DNA of 64,000 nucleotides from Ruminococcus_G sp050944435 (GCA_050944435.1 JBMNRB010000015.1:1-64000), one strand, 5' to 3'; shown: positions 25,400 to 35,395, counted from the first letter of the stretch. Made by a program: numbers and translations. The notes: a model not told the origin generated them from the letters alone.

Positions 25400-26392
25400 T
25401 TACTGCTGGCACTGTACGGCTGTGATGGCCACAACACCTACGATATCATCGGCAGAGCATCCTCTGGAGAGATCGTTGACCGGCGCAGCGATACCCTGAG
25501 TAACCGGTCCGTACGCCTCTGCCTTACCCAGTCTCTGAACCAGTTTATATCCGATATTTCCAGCATCCAGATCCGGGAAAATCAGTACGTTGGCCTGTCC
25601 TGCTACCGGGCTGCCCGGAGCTTTGGAAGCGCCTACACTGGGAACAATAGCTGCATCCAGCTGCAGTTCACCGTCCAGCTTCAGGTCCGGATAGGATTCT
25701 TTTGCAATCTTAACTGCCTCTGTCACTTTATCGATATCCGCATGTTTTGCACTGCCCATGGTTGAATGGGAAAGGAATGCGATCTTCGGCTCTTCGCCAA
25801 CCAGAAGTTTGAAAGATTCTGCAGAAGATTCTGCAATAGCGGCCAGCTCTTCCGGATTCGGATTCTGATTCAGACCGCAGTCAGCAAATACGAATGTACC
25901 GTTTGCACCGTATTCGCAGTCCGGAACAGACATCAGGAAGAAAGCGGATACCAGTTTTGTGCCCGGTTTTGTCTTCAGAATCTGAAGGCAGGGTCTTAAA
26001 GTATCTGCTGTGGAATGGCATGCACCGGATACCATACCGTCTGCATCGCCCATTTTTACCATCATAACACCGTAATACAGATACTGATTCAGCATAATCT
26101 CTTTTGCTTTTTCCGGTGTCATGCCTTTTTTCTCACGAAGCTCTACCAATTTATCAATATAGGACTGCGTCTTGTCTGATTTTGCAGGATCTACCACAAC
26201 CGCGCCTGTGATATCCAGTCCTTCGCTGCCTTTTTTCACCGCTTCCTCGCTGCCTACCAGAATTACGTTTGCAATATTTTCTTTCAGAATTTTTTCAACT
26301 GCTTCATAGGTTCTTCTGTCTTCTGTCTCCGGAAGAACGATTGTTTTTTTGTCTGCTTTAGCTCTTTCTTTGATTACGTCAATAAATCCCAT
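25400..26392 (-). CDS. pta: Phosphate acetyltransferase
   Basis: A 330-residue protein of the short Pta form, beginning MGFIDVIKERAKADKKTIVLPE. MVSGACHSTADTLRP, FLSHSTMGSAK and GQANVLIFPDLDAGNIGYK are family motifs. It makes acetyl phosphate from acetyl-CoA. The ATG at 26392 follows AAAGGAG; the longer frame extends through the promoter and is rejected. Transcribed with ackA. Confidence 0.97.
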   Translation of the reverse strand: MGFIDVIKERAKADKKTIVLPETEDRRTYEAVEKILKENIANVILVGSEEAVKKGSEGLDITGAVVVDPAKSDKTQSYIDKLVELREKKGMTPEKAKEIMLNQYLYYGVMMVKMGDADGMVSGACHSTADTLRPCLQILKTKPGTKLVSAFFLMSVPDCEYGANGTFVFADCGLNQNPNPEELAAIAESSAESFKLLVGEEPKIAFLSHSTMGSAKHADIDKVTEAVKIAKESYPDLKLDGELQLDAAIVPSVGASKAPGSPVAGQANVLIFPDLDAGNIGYKLVQRLGKAEAYGPVTQGIAAPVNDLSRGCSADDIVGVVAITAVQCQQ

Positions 26393-26429
26393 GATCTTTG
26401 ACTCCTTTCGTTTTTTACTCGCTGTGTTC

Positions 26430-26476
26430 ATTATACCTCCAACCCCCTTGTATTTCAAGCATTTCAATGGTAGAAT
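26430..26476. promoter_or_regulatory. Overlapping divergent promoters of pta-ackA and tmcAL
   Basis: Leftward: TTGAAA (26453-26458), 17-base spacer, TATAAT (26430-26435). Rightward: TTGTAT (26448-26453), 17-base spacer, TAGAAT (26471-26476). The two -35 boxes share base 26453, so two polymerases cannot bind at once. Confidence 0.7.
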
Positions 26477-26579
26477 CATACAAAAATCTGGTATCCCCTT
26501 ACGGAAAAGCCGGAATGTATTTGTGTCTGTACAAAAGCAGAGAATTGGCCTTGGGGGATTCTTTAAAATGGAGGTTCTC

Positions 26580-27812
26580 ATGAAAACTACCGGTGTGATT
26601 GCCGAATACAATCCTTTCCATAACGGCCACGCTTACCATATACTGACGTCAAAAAAACGGACCCGTTCTGACTATGCGGTAGTGGTAATGAGCGGTGATT
26701 TCGTCCAGCGGGGCGCTCCCGCTCTCATTGATAAATATACCCGGACCCGGATGGCCCTGGAAAGCGGAGCCGATCTGGTGCTGGAACTTCCGGTGCGGTA
26801 TGCCCTGGGCAGCGCAGAGTTTTTTGCTTCCGGCGGCGTCAGCCTGCTGGACGTTCTGGGTGTTGTGGATTTTCTTTCTTTCGGCAGTGAAGAAGGCGAA
26901 ATATCTCCCCTTTCCGATATCGCCTCTATCCTGTACCGGGAGCCGGAAAATTTTCAGGAAATTCTCCGTCATGAAGTAAGCCGGGGGCTTTCTTTTCCCG
27001 CAGCCAGGCAGCAGGCCCTTTTGTCCTGTTTTCCGGATAAGTCCGAGGCTTTTGGGAAAATTCTTTCTTCTCCCAACAACATTCTGGGTATTGAATACTT
27101 AAAAGCGCTGCTTCGCTTTGGATCATCCATCACCCCCTGCACTCTGAAAAGAAAGGAATCCCAATATCACCAGGAAGAGCTGACGAAGACCTGCAGCTCC
27201 GCCTCCGCTCTTCGCCGTCACGTAAAAGATGAAAAAATTAATGTGCTTCCCTCCCAGATGCCCCAGCCTTCCTGGAATCTTTTAAACGACGCATACAAAA
27301 AAAGAGAAATTGCCTGGACAGATGATTATTCCCTGCTCCTAAAATATAAACTGATGACAGAAACTTCCGATTCCCTTACCCATTATCAGGATATATCTGC
27401 AGATCTGGCTAATCGGATCATCGATCGTCAAAATCATCTGAACACCTTTGAATCCTTTATTTCTCTGCTGAAAACACGCCAGATGACCCACTCCCGCATC
27501 GCCCGGGCGCTGTTTCATCTTCTGCTGAATATCCCTGCATTTTCCCTGTCTGCTGATTCCCGCCGGGTTACGCCTTATGCGAGGATTCTGGGATTTAAAA
27601 AAGAGGCCGTTCCCCTCCTCCATGAAATCAAGAAGAAAAGCAGCGTTCCCCTCATCTCAAAAACAGCCGGCGCCCAATCTGTCCTTTCCCTGGAAGCTGC
27701 TTCCATGCTGAAGGAAGATATCTGGTGCAGCAACCTTTACGAGAGCGTCATGGCCATAAAAAACCAGCGGCCTTTTCGCCATGAAGCGAGCCGGCCGCTG
27801 GTAATATACTGA
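26580..27812 (+). CDS. tmcAL: TmcAL, tRNA(Met) cytidine acetate ligase
   Basis: A 410-residue protein (formerly YlbM). The N-terminal nucleotidyltransferase motif GVIAEYNPFHNGHAYH (about 4-19) binds ATP. TmcAL activates acetate as acetyl-AMP and acetylates C34 of elongator tRNA-Met. The ATG at 26580 is preceded by GGAGG; the longer frame runs through the divergent promoters. It lies opposite pta-ackA, which make its substrate acetate. Confidence 0.92.
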   Translation: MKTTGVIAEYNPFHNGHAYHILTSKKRTRSDYAVVVMSGDFVQRGAPALIDKYTRTRMALESGADLVLELPVRYALGSAEFFASGGVSLLDVLGVVDFLSFGSEEGEISPLSDIASILYREPENFQEILRHEVSRGLSFPAARQQALLSCFPDKSEAFGKILSSPNNILGIEYLKALLRFGSSITPCTLKRKESQYHQEELTKTCSSASALRRHVKDEKINVLPSQMPQPSWNLLNDAYKKREIAWTDDYSLLLKYKLMTETSDSLTHYQDISADLANRIIDRQNHLNTFESFISLLKTRQMTHSRIARALFHLLLNIPAFSLSADSRRVTPYARILGFKKEAVPLLHEIKKKSSVPLISKTAGAQSVLSLEAASMLKEDIWCSNLYESVMAIKNQRPFRHEASRPLVIY

Positions 27813-27825
27813 TGCCAGAATTTGC

Positions 27826-29190
27826 TTAATTCTTAAAACTGTGAACCGGCGCCGGTATCCTTCCGCCCCGGTTTACAAATCGTTCACATCCAAAGGTATT
27901 CACCGGCATGATGGGAGCATAGCCCAGAAGTCCGCCGAATTCCACCGTCTCTCCCACGCCCTTTCCAACCACCGGAATCACTCTCACGGCGGTGGTTTTC
28001 TGATTCACCATGCCGATAGCCATCTCATCAGCGATCAGTCCGGCAATGGTGGAAGCTTTTGTATCCCCAGGAATGGCAATCATATCCAGTCCCACGGAAC
28101 AGACGCAAGTCATCGCCTCAAGTTTCTCGAGGGTCAGAGCGCCTGCATTGACTGCATCGATCATCCCCTGATCTTCACTCACCGGGATAAAAGCGCCGCT
28201 TAATCCTCCCACATAAGAGGAAGCCATAATTCCCCCTTTTTTCACCTGATCATTGAGCATGGCAAGGGCCGCCGTCGTTCCCGGAGCTCCCGCCATCTCC
28301 AGACCGATTTCTTCCAGAATCTCTGCCACGCTGTCGCCCACAGCCGGTGTGGGAGCCAGAGAAAGATCAATAATTCCAAACGGAATATTCAGCCGTTTTG
28401 CCGCTTCCCTTGCCACCAGCTGTCCTACCCTGGTAATCTTAAACGCAGTCTTTTTAATGGTCTCGCAGAGCACTTCAAAATCAGCGTCCCGCGCCTGAGT
28501 CAGCGCATGCTTTACCACTCCCGGACCGCTGACCCCCACATTGATGATGGCGTCGGATTCCGTCACTCCATGGAATGCTCCCGCCATAAAAGGATTGTCG
28601 TCGGGGGCGTTGCAGAATACCACCAGTTTAGCGCATCCCAGAGAATCCTGATCCGCCGTAGCCTGAGCAGTCTCCAGCACTATATCTCCCATCAGCCGGA
28701 CAGCATCCATATTAATCCCCGTTTTGGTAGAACCCAGATTAACCGAACTGCAGACTCTGTCGGTTGCCGCCAATGCCTCCGGTATGGAGCGGATAAGAAG
28801 CTCGTCAGCCTTCGTCATTCCCTTTGATACCAGAGCAGAATAACCGCCGATAAAATTCACATTCACTTCCTTCGCTGCCTGATCAAGGGTTTTTGCCAGC
28901 ACAACGAAATCTTCCGGCGTCCTGCAGGCAGCTCCCCCCACCAGAGCCATGGGGGTGATGGAAATTCTTTTATTCACAATGGGTATCCCGTATTCTGCCG
29001 AAATATCTTCTCCTGTTTTCACCAGATCCTTTGCCATGCAGGTGATTTTATCGTAAACACGTTTTCTGACTTTTTCCAGATTGTCGTCGATACAGTCCAG
29101 CAGACTGATTCCCATGGTAATTGTCCGGACGTCCAGATTTTCCTGCTCGATCATCTGGTTGGTTTCACTGACTTCAAAAATATTAATCAT
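27826..29190 (-). CDS. UPF0210 (DUF711/PFL-like) protein
   Basis: A 454-residue protein of a family widely kept in Clostridia, often miscalled a pyruvate formate-lyase relative. Motifs seen: MGISLLDCID, NVNFIGGYSALV, SSVNLGSTKTGINMDA and the closing NRGGRIPAPVHSFKN. Function unknown. It follows the ACT-domain gene by 22 bases; the pair is conserved, suggesting that an amino acid or similar ligand sensed by the ACT protein matters here. It converges with tmcAL, 13 bases between stops. Confidence 0.92.
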   Translation of the reverse strand: MINIFEVSETNQMIEQENLDVRTITMGISLLDCIDDNLEKVRKRVYDKITCMAKDLVKTGEDISAEYGIPIVNKRISITPMALVGGAACRTPEDFVVLAKTLDQAAKEVNVNFIGGYSALVSKGMTKADELLIRSIPEALAATDRVCSSVNLGSTKTGINMDAVRLMGDIVLETAQATADQDSLGCAKLVVFCNAPDDNPFMAGAFHGVTESDAIINVGVSGPGVVKHALTQARDADFEVLCETIKKTAFKITRVGQLVAREAAKRLNIPFGIIDLSLAPTPAVGDSVAEILEEIGLEMAGAPGTTAALAMLNDQVKKGGIMASSYVGGLSGAFIPVSEDQGMIDAVNAGALTLEKLEAMTCVCSVGLDMIAIPGDTKASTIAGLIADEMAIGMVNQKTTAVRVIPVVGKGVGETVEFGGLLGYAPIMPVNTFGCERFVNRGGRIPAPVHSFKN

Positions 29191-29212
29191 CTTTATTCTC
29201 TTCTCCTTTGGA

Positions 29213-29497
29213 TCAAATACGGTGCATCATCTGAAAAATATCCTCATGCTGACATCGGATCACCACTCCGATCTCTTCGCCGAGAACCTTCATTTCCTCC
29301 GACAGGTCTTTCATCCCCTTCGGGCATTTGGAAGTATCTGTCACCATCATCATATTAAAATATCCGTCCACAATGGTCTGGGAAATATCCAGAATATTAA
29401 CCTGCGCTTCCGCCAGATAAGTACATACCTTCGCAATAATCCCCACCGTATCCTTGCCCACCACCGTAATAATTGTCTTTTCGATTGTCTTTTCCAT
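29213..29497 (-). CDS. ACT-domain protein, UPF0237 family
   Basis: A 94-residue protein with an ACT fold almost throughout: ITVVGKDTVGIIAKVCTYLAEA-type first half, then DISQTIVDGYFNMMM. I start at ATG 29497, where GGGAGGATGAGC gives proper spacing; an ATG two codons upstream overlaps the ribosome site. Partner of UPF0210; ligand unknown. Confidence 0.9.
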   Translation of the reverse strand: MEKTIEKTIITVVGKDTVGIIAKVCTYLAEAQVNILDISQTIVDGYFNMMMVTDTSKCPKGMKDLSEEMKVLGEEIGVVIRCQHEDIFQMMHRI

Positions 29498-29535
29498 GCT
29501 CATCCTCCCTTAATTCTATGTATCCTTTCTTTTTT

Positions 29536-30333
29536 TCACACCTCAGCCATCTGGGAAATACCGTCCCTTCCTGCGACGGAAATATCAAAATCACCCGCCG
29601 CATAGGGATTGTCTCCCATGGTAATCTCCGCACAGACCGTCTCGAAAGCCAAGGCTTCATAATTGTTTTCCCTGCTTAAATGCCCCAGCAGAATTTTTTT
29701 CATGCCGTCATGGAGAAGTCTGCACAACAGCTGTCCCGCTGATTCATTGGACAGATGCCCCCTTTTCCCCAGAATCCTCTGTTTCAGATAATAGGGATAA
29801 CTGCCCACCTGCAGCATATTGACATCATGATTCGCTTCCAGCAGAAGACCGTCCAGTCCTTTCAGATTTTCAATAATATAATCATTGTACTGCCCCATAT
29901 CCGTAGCGATGCCGATTTTCCGTCCGCCGTTTTCCAGACGATATCCCACCGGCTGCGCTCCGTCATGGGATATGGCGAAAGGAAACACCGTAATATCTTT
30001 GATCACACAGGGCTCATCCTCTTTGATTTCGTGAAAAATTCCCTCCGGCAGTTTCCCCAGAGTCCCCATCTCCATAATCGCCCCAATAGTTCCCGCCGTG
30101 GCATAGATGGGAATTTTATACTTTCTGACCACCACTCCCAGACCTTTGATGTGATCTGAATGTTCGTGAGTGACCAGAATCCCGTCAATATCCGCCGTCG
30201 TCCGGTCTATTTCATTCAGTCCGAATTCGATTCTCTTTCCGCTGATCCCCGCATCCACCAAAAGACTGGTTTTCTCACTCCCCGCAAAAATACAATTTCC
30301 GCTGCTTCCGCTGGCTATACTGCACAATTTCAT
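29536..30333 (-). CDS. WalJ/YycJ-type metallo-beta-lactamase-fold protein
   Basis: A 265-residue protein. It begins CSIASGSSGNCIF and has the metal motif THEHSDHIKGL (about 54-64), the later GHLSNESAG and the LGHLSRENN region. Family members are DNA exonuclease-like hydrolases linked to the WalRK system in Bacillus. Here the gene sits with coaE and polA (4-base overlap with coaE) and no two-component system, which fits a DNA-repair connection (inference). Confidence 0.85.
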   Translation of the reverse strand: MKLCSIASGSSGNCIFAGSEKTSLLVDAGISGKRIEFGLNEIDRTTADIDGILVTHEHSDHIKGLGVVVRKYKIPIYATAGTIGAIMEMGTLGKLPEGIFHEIKEDEPCVIKDITVFPFAISHDGAQPVGYRLENGGRKIGIATDMGQYNDYIIENLKGLDGLLLEANHDVNMLQVGSYPYYLKQRILGKRGHLSNESAGQLLCRLLHDGMKKILLGHLSRENNYEALAFETVCAEITMGDNPYAAGDFDISVAGRDGISQMAEV

Positions 30334-30920
30334 AATACTGACATCCTGTTCTCTATTTCTCTTTTCGTCTCTTCAAAGTCTCCGCCGTTGTCGATGACCA
30401 CATCACAGCGCTTAAAAAAATCCTGCTCGGATAACTGATTGGCCATAATCTGGTCTATTTTCTCCAATGTATAATTCCGGCTTTCTCTCAGACGTTTCCG
30501 CCGTATACTTTCTCCGGCATAAATATACCATACTTCCTGACAGATTTCATCATAATGTTCTTCCAAAAGAAGCGCCGCTTCCAGGAAAAAAAATTCTTTT
30601 CCTGCTTCTTCTGCTTTTCTTATCTCAGATTCTATGTAACGCCGTACGGCCGGATGGATAATACCATTCAGCCGCTTCAGCGCCCTGCCGTCGCTGTATA
30701 CAATAGACGCAATAGCCCGCCGGTCCAGTTCTCCGTCTGCCGCCTTGACTCCGTCTCCAAAAAGATCCAGCACTGGCTGATAACAGCAGTTTCCCTTTTT
30801 CATCAGCAGGTGACCGACTTCATCAGCCAACAGCACCTGCACATTCTTTCGTTTTTCCAGATATCGGATCACTTCACTTTTTCCCGATCCGACTCCTCCT
30901 GTGATCCCTATGATTTTCAT
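30330..30920 (-). CDS. coaE: Dephospho-CoA kinase
   Basis: A 196-residue protein. The P-loop GGVGSGKS (8-15) and ADEVGH (about 33-38) are present. It adds phosphate to dephospho-CoA, the last step of coenzyme A synthesis. It lies 3 bases after polA and overlaps walJ by 4 bases; polA-coaE linkage is common in Firmicutes. Confidence 0.96.
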   Translation of the reverse strand: MKIIGITGGVGSGKSEVIRYLEKRKNVQVLLADEVGHLLMKKGNCCYQPVLDLFGDGVKAADGELDRRAIASIVYSDGRALKRLNGIIHPAVRRYIESEIRKAEEAGKEFFFLEAALLLEEHYDEICQEVWYIYAGESIRRKRLRESRNYTLEKIDQIMANQLSEQDFFKRCDVVIDNGGDFEETKREIENRMSVL

Positions 30921-30923
30921 TTT

Positions 30924-33557
30924 CTATTTTGCCTCATACCAGCTCTCTCCCTGATGCATATCCACCTCCAGGGGGACTAAGAGCTCCGCCGCTTTCATCA
31001 TTTCTTCCTTCAATATGGCAGAAACAGCCTCTGTCTCCTCTTTCCACGTTTCCACCAGCAGTTCATCGTGAACCTGCAAAATGAGTCGGGATCTTAAATT
31101 TTCCTTTTCCAGCCGGTCGTGAACCCGAATCATAGCAATTTTAATGATATCCGCCGCTGTTCCTTGGATGGGCGCGTTCATGGCCACCCGCTCTCCAAAG
31201 GATCTTTGCATAAAATTGCCGGAGGAAAGTTCCGGCATAGGCCTGCGCCGTCCAAAAAGCGTCCGGGCATACCCCTTTTCCTTTGCCTCGGATACCAGTC
31301 CATCCAGAAATGTTTTGACGCCTGGATAGGTTTCAAAATATTTTTCGATATAATCAGCCGCCTCTTTTCTGGTGATACTCAAATCCTGACTAAGACCAAA
31401 GGAACTGATTCCATAGACGATGCCGAAATTCACCGCCTTGGCATTCCTTCGCTGAAGATCCGTCACCTGGTCAAAGGGAATGTGAAACACCTGGGAAGCT
31501 GTAATCCTGTGGATATCCCGCTCTTCCCGGTAAGCCTGTATCAGACGTTCGTCGCCGGAACAGTGAGCCAGCACCCTCAGTTCAATCTGAGAATAATCCG
31601 CATCCAGGAAGACACAGCCTTCTCTTGGCACAAACACTTTACGGATCAGCCGTCCCAGCTCCATGCGGATGGGAATATTCTGCAGATTGGGTTCCGTGCT
31701 GCTGATCCGTCCCGTAGCCGTAATGGTCTGGTTAAAGCTGGAATGAATTCTGCCGTCTTCTCCGATATAATTGGCCAGCCCGTCTGCATAGGTGGATTTC
31801 AGCTTTGCCAGCTGACGGTATTCCAGAATATTCGACACAATTTCATGATCCGGCGCCAGCTTCTCCAGCACGTCCGCTGCCGTAGAATAACCTGTCTTGG
31901 TTTTTTTCCCGCCGGGCAGTCCCAGCTTTTCAAAGAGAATGACTCCAAGCTGTTTCGGTGAATTGATATTAAAGGTCTCTCCGGCCTGCTGGTAAATGAT
32001 GGCTTCCAGCTCCCGGATCCTCACCTGCAGTCTGTCTCCATAATGAGCCAATTCTTCTTTTTTTACCTGAATTCCTTCTTTTTCCATATCATAGAGGACA
32101 TAAACAAGGGGAAGCTCCACATCTTCATAGAGATGTTCCATCTCTTTTTCTCTCAGTATCTTTCTAAGCGGTTCTCGGGAAGCAAACGCTGTGTAGCTCA
32201 TAAAACACGCCATTCTCATCAGCCCCTCTTCCTGGCTTTCCGCCGCCTGTTCCACCGTTGCTTTCCCCAGCAGCTCACTGCGGGATGGAAATACCAGATT
32301 CAGATATTCTCTGGCAATGTCCTCATAAGGATAAGAGGATTTCAAAGGATTGTCCAGATAAGCGGCTATCTCCACGTCAAACACCCGGCTGTCACGGGAA
32401 ACTTCCGTCACCGGGAGCAACGATTTCAGATTCATCACGGATACTGTGGGGCAGCCCTTTGCCAGCCGGCTCAGCCAGTCTTTCAGGTATGCTTCCGTCA
32501 CAAACCCCTGTACCGGGAGATAATAAATATCTTTCTCTGAAAAAGCTGCAGATACGCCAAAAATCCTGCCGCCCTCAGTCATTAAAGAAATGCCGCAGTT
32601 TTCCCCCTTCTGCGCCTTCTCCAAAACCTGTTCCGCACCAGCCAGTTCTTCTGTCCGAAAGAAATAGTCCTCCACCGCCAAAACCGGTGTCTCTGAAAAA
32701 AAGCGGGACAACAGATTTTTAAATTCCAGCCGCAGAAACATCTCACGGGCCTGACCATTAAACAAATCCCCTACCCGGGCGCTCTCCCAGTCGTACTCAA
32801 GGGGACAGTCCGTCCGTATGGTGGCCAGGTCCTTGCTCAGCATTGCCTGATCATAATATTCCCGCAGAGCCTCTCTGGCCTTATTGGGTTTGATTTCTTC
32901 CAGATGATCGTGGGCATTTTCAATACTTCCATATTCTTTAATCAGTTTCGTCGCCGTCTTCTCTCCGACGCCGGGAATGCCGGGAATATTATCCGACGCA
33001 TCCCCCATCAGGCCTTTCACCTCAATAAACTGCAGCGGTGTCACTTGATATTTTTCCATAACATCCGCTGCATAATAATCTTCTGTAACTGTTTTTCCGC
33101 CCTTGGTCTTTGGTATCCGGATTTTTACATGCTCCTGCGCCAGTTGAAGCAAATCCCTGTCTCCGGATACAATGGTCACATCCAGTTCTTTTTCCCGTGC
33201 CAATCTGGCCACAGTTCCCAGCATATCATCGGCCTCATAACCTTCCTTTGATACCGTAAGGATTCCCATGGAAGCAAGAACCTCCTTCAGCAGGGGAATC
33301 TGTTCCCGCAGCTCCGGCGGCATCGGTTTTCTCGTTCCTTTATAAGCATCATACTGGATATGCCGGAATGTGGGCGCCGACAAATCAAATGCCACCGTCA
33401 GATAATCCGGCTTCTCCTCCTCCAGTACCTTAAACATTATATTTAAGAATCCGTATACTGCATTGGTATGCAGCCCCTCTTTATTGGTCAGATCGGGAAT
33501 TCCATAGAAAGCCCGGTGGATAATACTGTGTCCGTCTATCAACACTGCCTTTCCCAT
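30924..33557 (-). CDS. polA: DNA polymerase I
   Basis: An 877-residue protein. The 5'-nuclease domain (about 1-290) has VAFDLSAPTFRH, YEADDMLGT and GLMGDASDNIPGIPGVGEKTA. The middle proofreading domain lacks the DTE motif (where E. coli has DTETD there is ISLMTEGG), so 3'-5' exonuclease activity is probably absent, as in Bacillus. The polymerase domain has motif A DADYSQIELRVLAH and motif C VHDELLVE. The ATG at 33557 follows AAAGGAG. Confidence 0.97.
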   Translation of the reverse strand: MGKAVLIDGHSIIHRAFYGIPDLTNKEGLHTNAVYGFLNIMFKVLEEEKPDYLTVAFDLSAPTFRHIQYDAYKGTRKPMPPELREQIPLLKEVLASMGILTVSKEGYEADDMLGTVARLAREKELDVTIVSGDRDLLQLAQEHVKIRIPKTKGGKTVTEDYYAADVMEKYQVTPLQFIEVKGLMGDASDNIPGIPGVGEKTATKLIKEYGSIENAHDHLEEIKPNKAREALREYYDQAMLSKDLATIRTDCPLEYDWESARVGDLFNGQAREMFLRLEFKNLLSRFFSETPVLAVEDYFFRTEELAGAEQVLEKAQKGENCGISLMTEGGRIFGVSAAFSEKDIYYLPVQGFVTEAYLKDWLSRLAKGCPTVSVMNLKSLLPVTEVSRDSRVFDVEIAAYLDNPLKSSYPYEDIAREYLNLVFPSRSELLGKATVEQAAESQEEGLMRMACFMSYTAFASREPLRKILREKEMEHLYEDVELPLVYVLYDMEKEGIQVKKEELAHYGDRLQVRIRELEAIIYQQAGETFNINSPKQLGVILFEKLGLPGGKKTKTGYSTAADVLEKLAPDHEIVSNILEYRQLAKLKSTYADGLANYIGEDGRIHSSFNQTITATGRISSTEPNLQNIPIRMELGRLIRKVFVPREGCVFLDADYSQIELRVLAHCSGDERLIQAYREERDIHRITASQVFHIPFDQVTDLQRRNAKAVNFGIVYGISSFGLSQDLSITRKEAADYIEKYFETYPGVKTFLDGLVSEAKEKGYARTLFGRRRPMPELSSGNFMQRSFGERVAMNAPIQGTAADIIKIAMIRVHDRLEKENLRSRLILQVHDELLVETWKEETEAVSAILKEEMMKAAELLVPLEVDMHQGESWYEAK

Positions 33558-33612
33558 ATGCGTCTCCTTTCCGTTGTCCATATTCTGTCACCTTTCCCAC
33601 GATAACCCTTTT

Positions 33613-33948
33613 TTATATATATCCCATAAGAAGACACACAGTCCATATGGTCAGCCCCGCCAGCGCCATAAACGTCAGAAACAGAATATTGCGCAGTCTT
33701 TTCTTTCTGTGCATCCTGTTCAGCTTGTTTTCCATGTCATTTTCCAGCATCTGACAGATATTATAGGATTCTTCTTTGCTCTCGTCTTTTAAATATTGCT
33801 GAGCCATATCCATTACATAATAGATTTCCAGATCTCCGTAACACTCCGGACAGCTTTTAATATGGTCCGTAAACTCTTCCAAATCGTAATCAGATATGGT
33901 CCCGTCCAGATACTGCTTCATACAGTCCTGTGCTTTTTGACAATTCAT
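33613..33948 (-). CDS. Zinc-finger (zf-HC2) anti-sigma-like membrane protein
   Basis: A 111-residue protein. Residues 1-40 carry the zf-HC2 pattern (MNCQKAQDCMKQYLDG, then HIKSCPEC). A helical linker follows, and one transmembrane segment near 86-108 (ILFLTFMALAGLTIWTVCLLMG). This is the plan of anti-sigma factors, which hold an ECF sigma factor at the membrane, but no sigma gene is nearby. It lies 12 bases after mgtE, so it may be in the mgtE operon. Confidence 0.75.
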   Translation of the reverse strand: MNCQKAQDCMKQYLDGTISDYDLEEFTDHIKSCPECYGDLEIYYVMDMAQQYLKDESKEESYNICQMLENDMENKLNRMHRKKRLRNILFLTFMALAGLTIWTVCLLMGYI

Positions 33949-33960
33949 ACCATAATCCTC

Positions 33961-35301
33961 CTATGCCAGCGACAGCATATGCGTTGCAATTCCAAAATAG
34001 ATTAAAATGGAGCAGGTATCGAGGATGGTGGTAATCAGGGGCGTTGCCATTAAAGCGGGGTCCAGCTTCAGACTTTTGGCAATAATGGGAAGCATGCCTC
34101 CTACCAGTTTTCCCAAAATAACAATTCCAATCATGGAAAATGCAATAATCAGCGATATCGTCAAATTGTGATACGTAAGCTGAATCCGGATGCCGTTAAC
34201 TACAGCGAGAGTCAGACTGACAATCAAGGCAATACGGAATTCTTTCCAGATAATTTTGAAAAAATCTTTAATGTGAATTTCATCCAGAGCCAGTCCGCGA
34301 ATCACCAATGTAGAAGTCTGAGAACCGCAGTTTCCGCCGATTCCCATCAGCATGGGGATAAAGGATACCAGCAGGGGAACCGCCTGAAAGGCTTCTTCAT
34401 AATAATTCAGCACCGCGCCGGACACCGTAGCAGACAGCATCAGCACCAGAAGCCATCCGATTCGGCTTCTTGCATGCTTCAGCACGGATGTTTTAAAATA
34501 AGAATCCTCATTGGGCGCCACCGCAGCCAGTTTAGAAAAGTCCTCTGTGGTCTCTTCCTGCAAAACATCAATGGCATCGTCAAAGGTTACAATTCCCACC
34601 AACCGATTTTCATCATCTACCACCGGTATCGCCATAAAGTCATATTTGCTCATCTGCTTTGCCACATCTTCTTTGTCGTCGTGGGTGTGCACCATGATAA
34701 CATTGGTTTCCATAATATCTCCCACCAGCTGATCATCTTCCGCCAGCAGAAGATCTTTCACCGTAACCAGACCGATTAATTTTCGATATTCGGTCACATA
34801 GCAGGTATAAATCGTCTCTTTGTCCATGCCTACCCGGCGAATTCTGGAAATTGCATCCGCCACCGACAGATAACGGGACAGTTTTACATATTCAATGGTC
34901 ATGATACTGCCTGCACTGTCTTTGGGATAATTCAGAATCTGATTAATGGCCTCACGGGTTTCTGCATCAGAACTCCTTAAGATACGGCTGATCACATTGG
35001 CTGGCATTTCCTCAATCATATCGACCGTATCATCCACAAAGGTCTGATCCAGGACTTCACGAAGCTCGCGATCCGTAAAGCCATTGATCAGGCCCTCCTG
35101 CATATCACTGTCCATAAAGGAAAAGGTATCTGCCGCCAGTTCCTTGGGAAGCAGACGATACACCAGCAGCCTCTCTTTTTCGTCCAGATCTTCCAGTAAA
35201 ATAGCCAAATCAGCCGGATTAATCCTCTGCAGTTCTTCTCTTAATTCTCCCAGTTTTTTTTCTTCCAAAAGCTGTATAATTTTCTCTTTCACTGTACTCA
35301 C
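33961..35301 (-). CDS. mgtE: MgtE magnesium transporter/channel
   Basis: A 446-residue protein. An N domain of MgtE type (about 1-130), two CBS domains (about 135-255, which close the pore when Mg2+ is bound) and five transmembrane helices (about 285-446) with GIGGNCGSQTSTL are present. A possible promoter TTGACA is seen near 35355 but with a poor -10. The gap upstream is too short for an M-box riboswitch. Confidence 0.95.
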   Translation of the reverse strand: MSTVKEKIIQLLEEKKLGELREELQRINPADLAILLEDLDEKERLLVYRLLPKELAADTFSFMDSDMQEGLINGFTDRELREVLDQTFVDDTVDMIEEMPANVISRILRSSDAETREAINQILNYPKDSAGSIMTIEYVKLSRYLSVADAISRIRRVGMDKETIYTCYVTEYRKLIGLVTVKDLLLAEDDQLVGDIMETNVIMVHTHDDKEDVAKQMSKYDFMAIPVVDDENRLVGIVTFDDAIDVLQEETTEDFSKLAAVAPNEDSYFKTSVLKHARSRIGWLLVLMLSATVSGAVLNYYEEAFQAVPLLVSFIPMLMGIGGNCGSQTSTLVIRGLALDEIHIKDFFKIIWKEFRIALIVSLTLAVVNGIRIQLTYHNLTISLIIAFSMIGIVILGKLVGGMLPIIAKSLKLDPALMATPLITTILDTCSILIYFGIATHMLSLA

Positions 35302-35395
35302 CTCTCATCTATCTGCTTCAAAACCTAAGTTTACCTTAACCTCTGATCCTGGGTTTGTCAACCCGTATTTGCTCTTACCCTTTAAAACATCGGAT

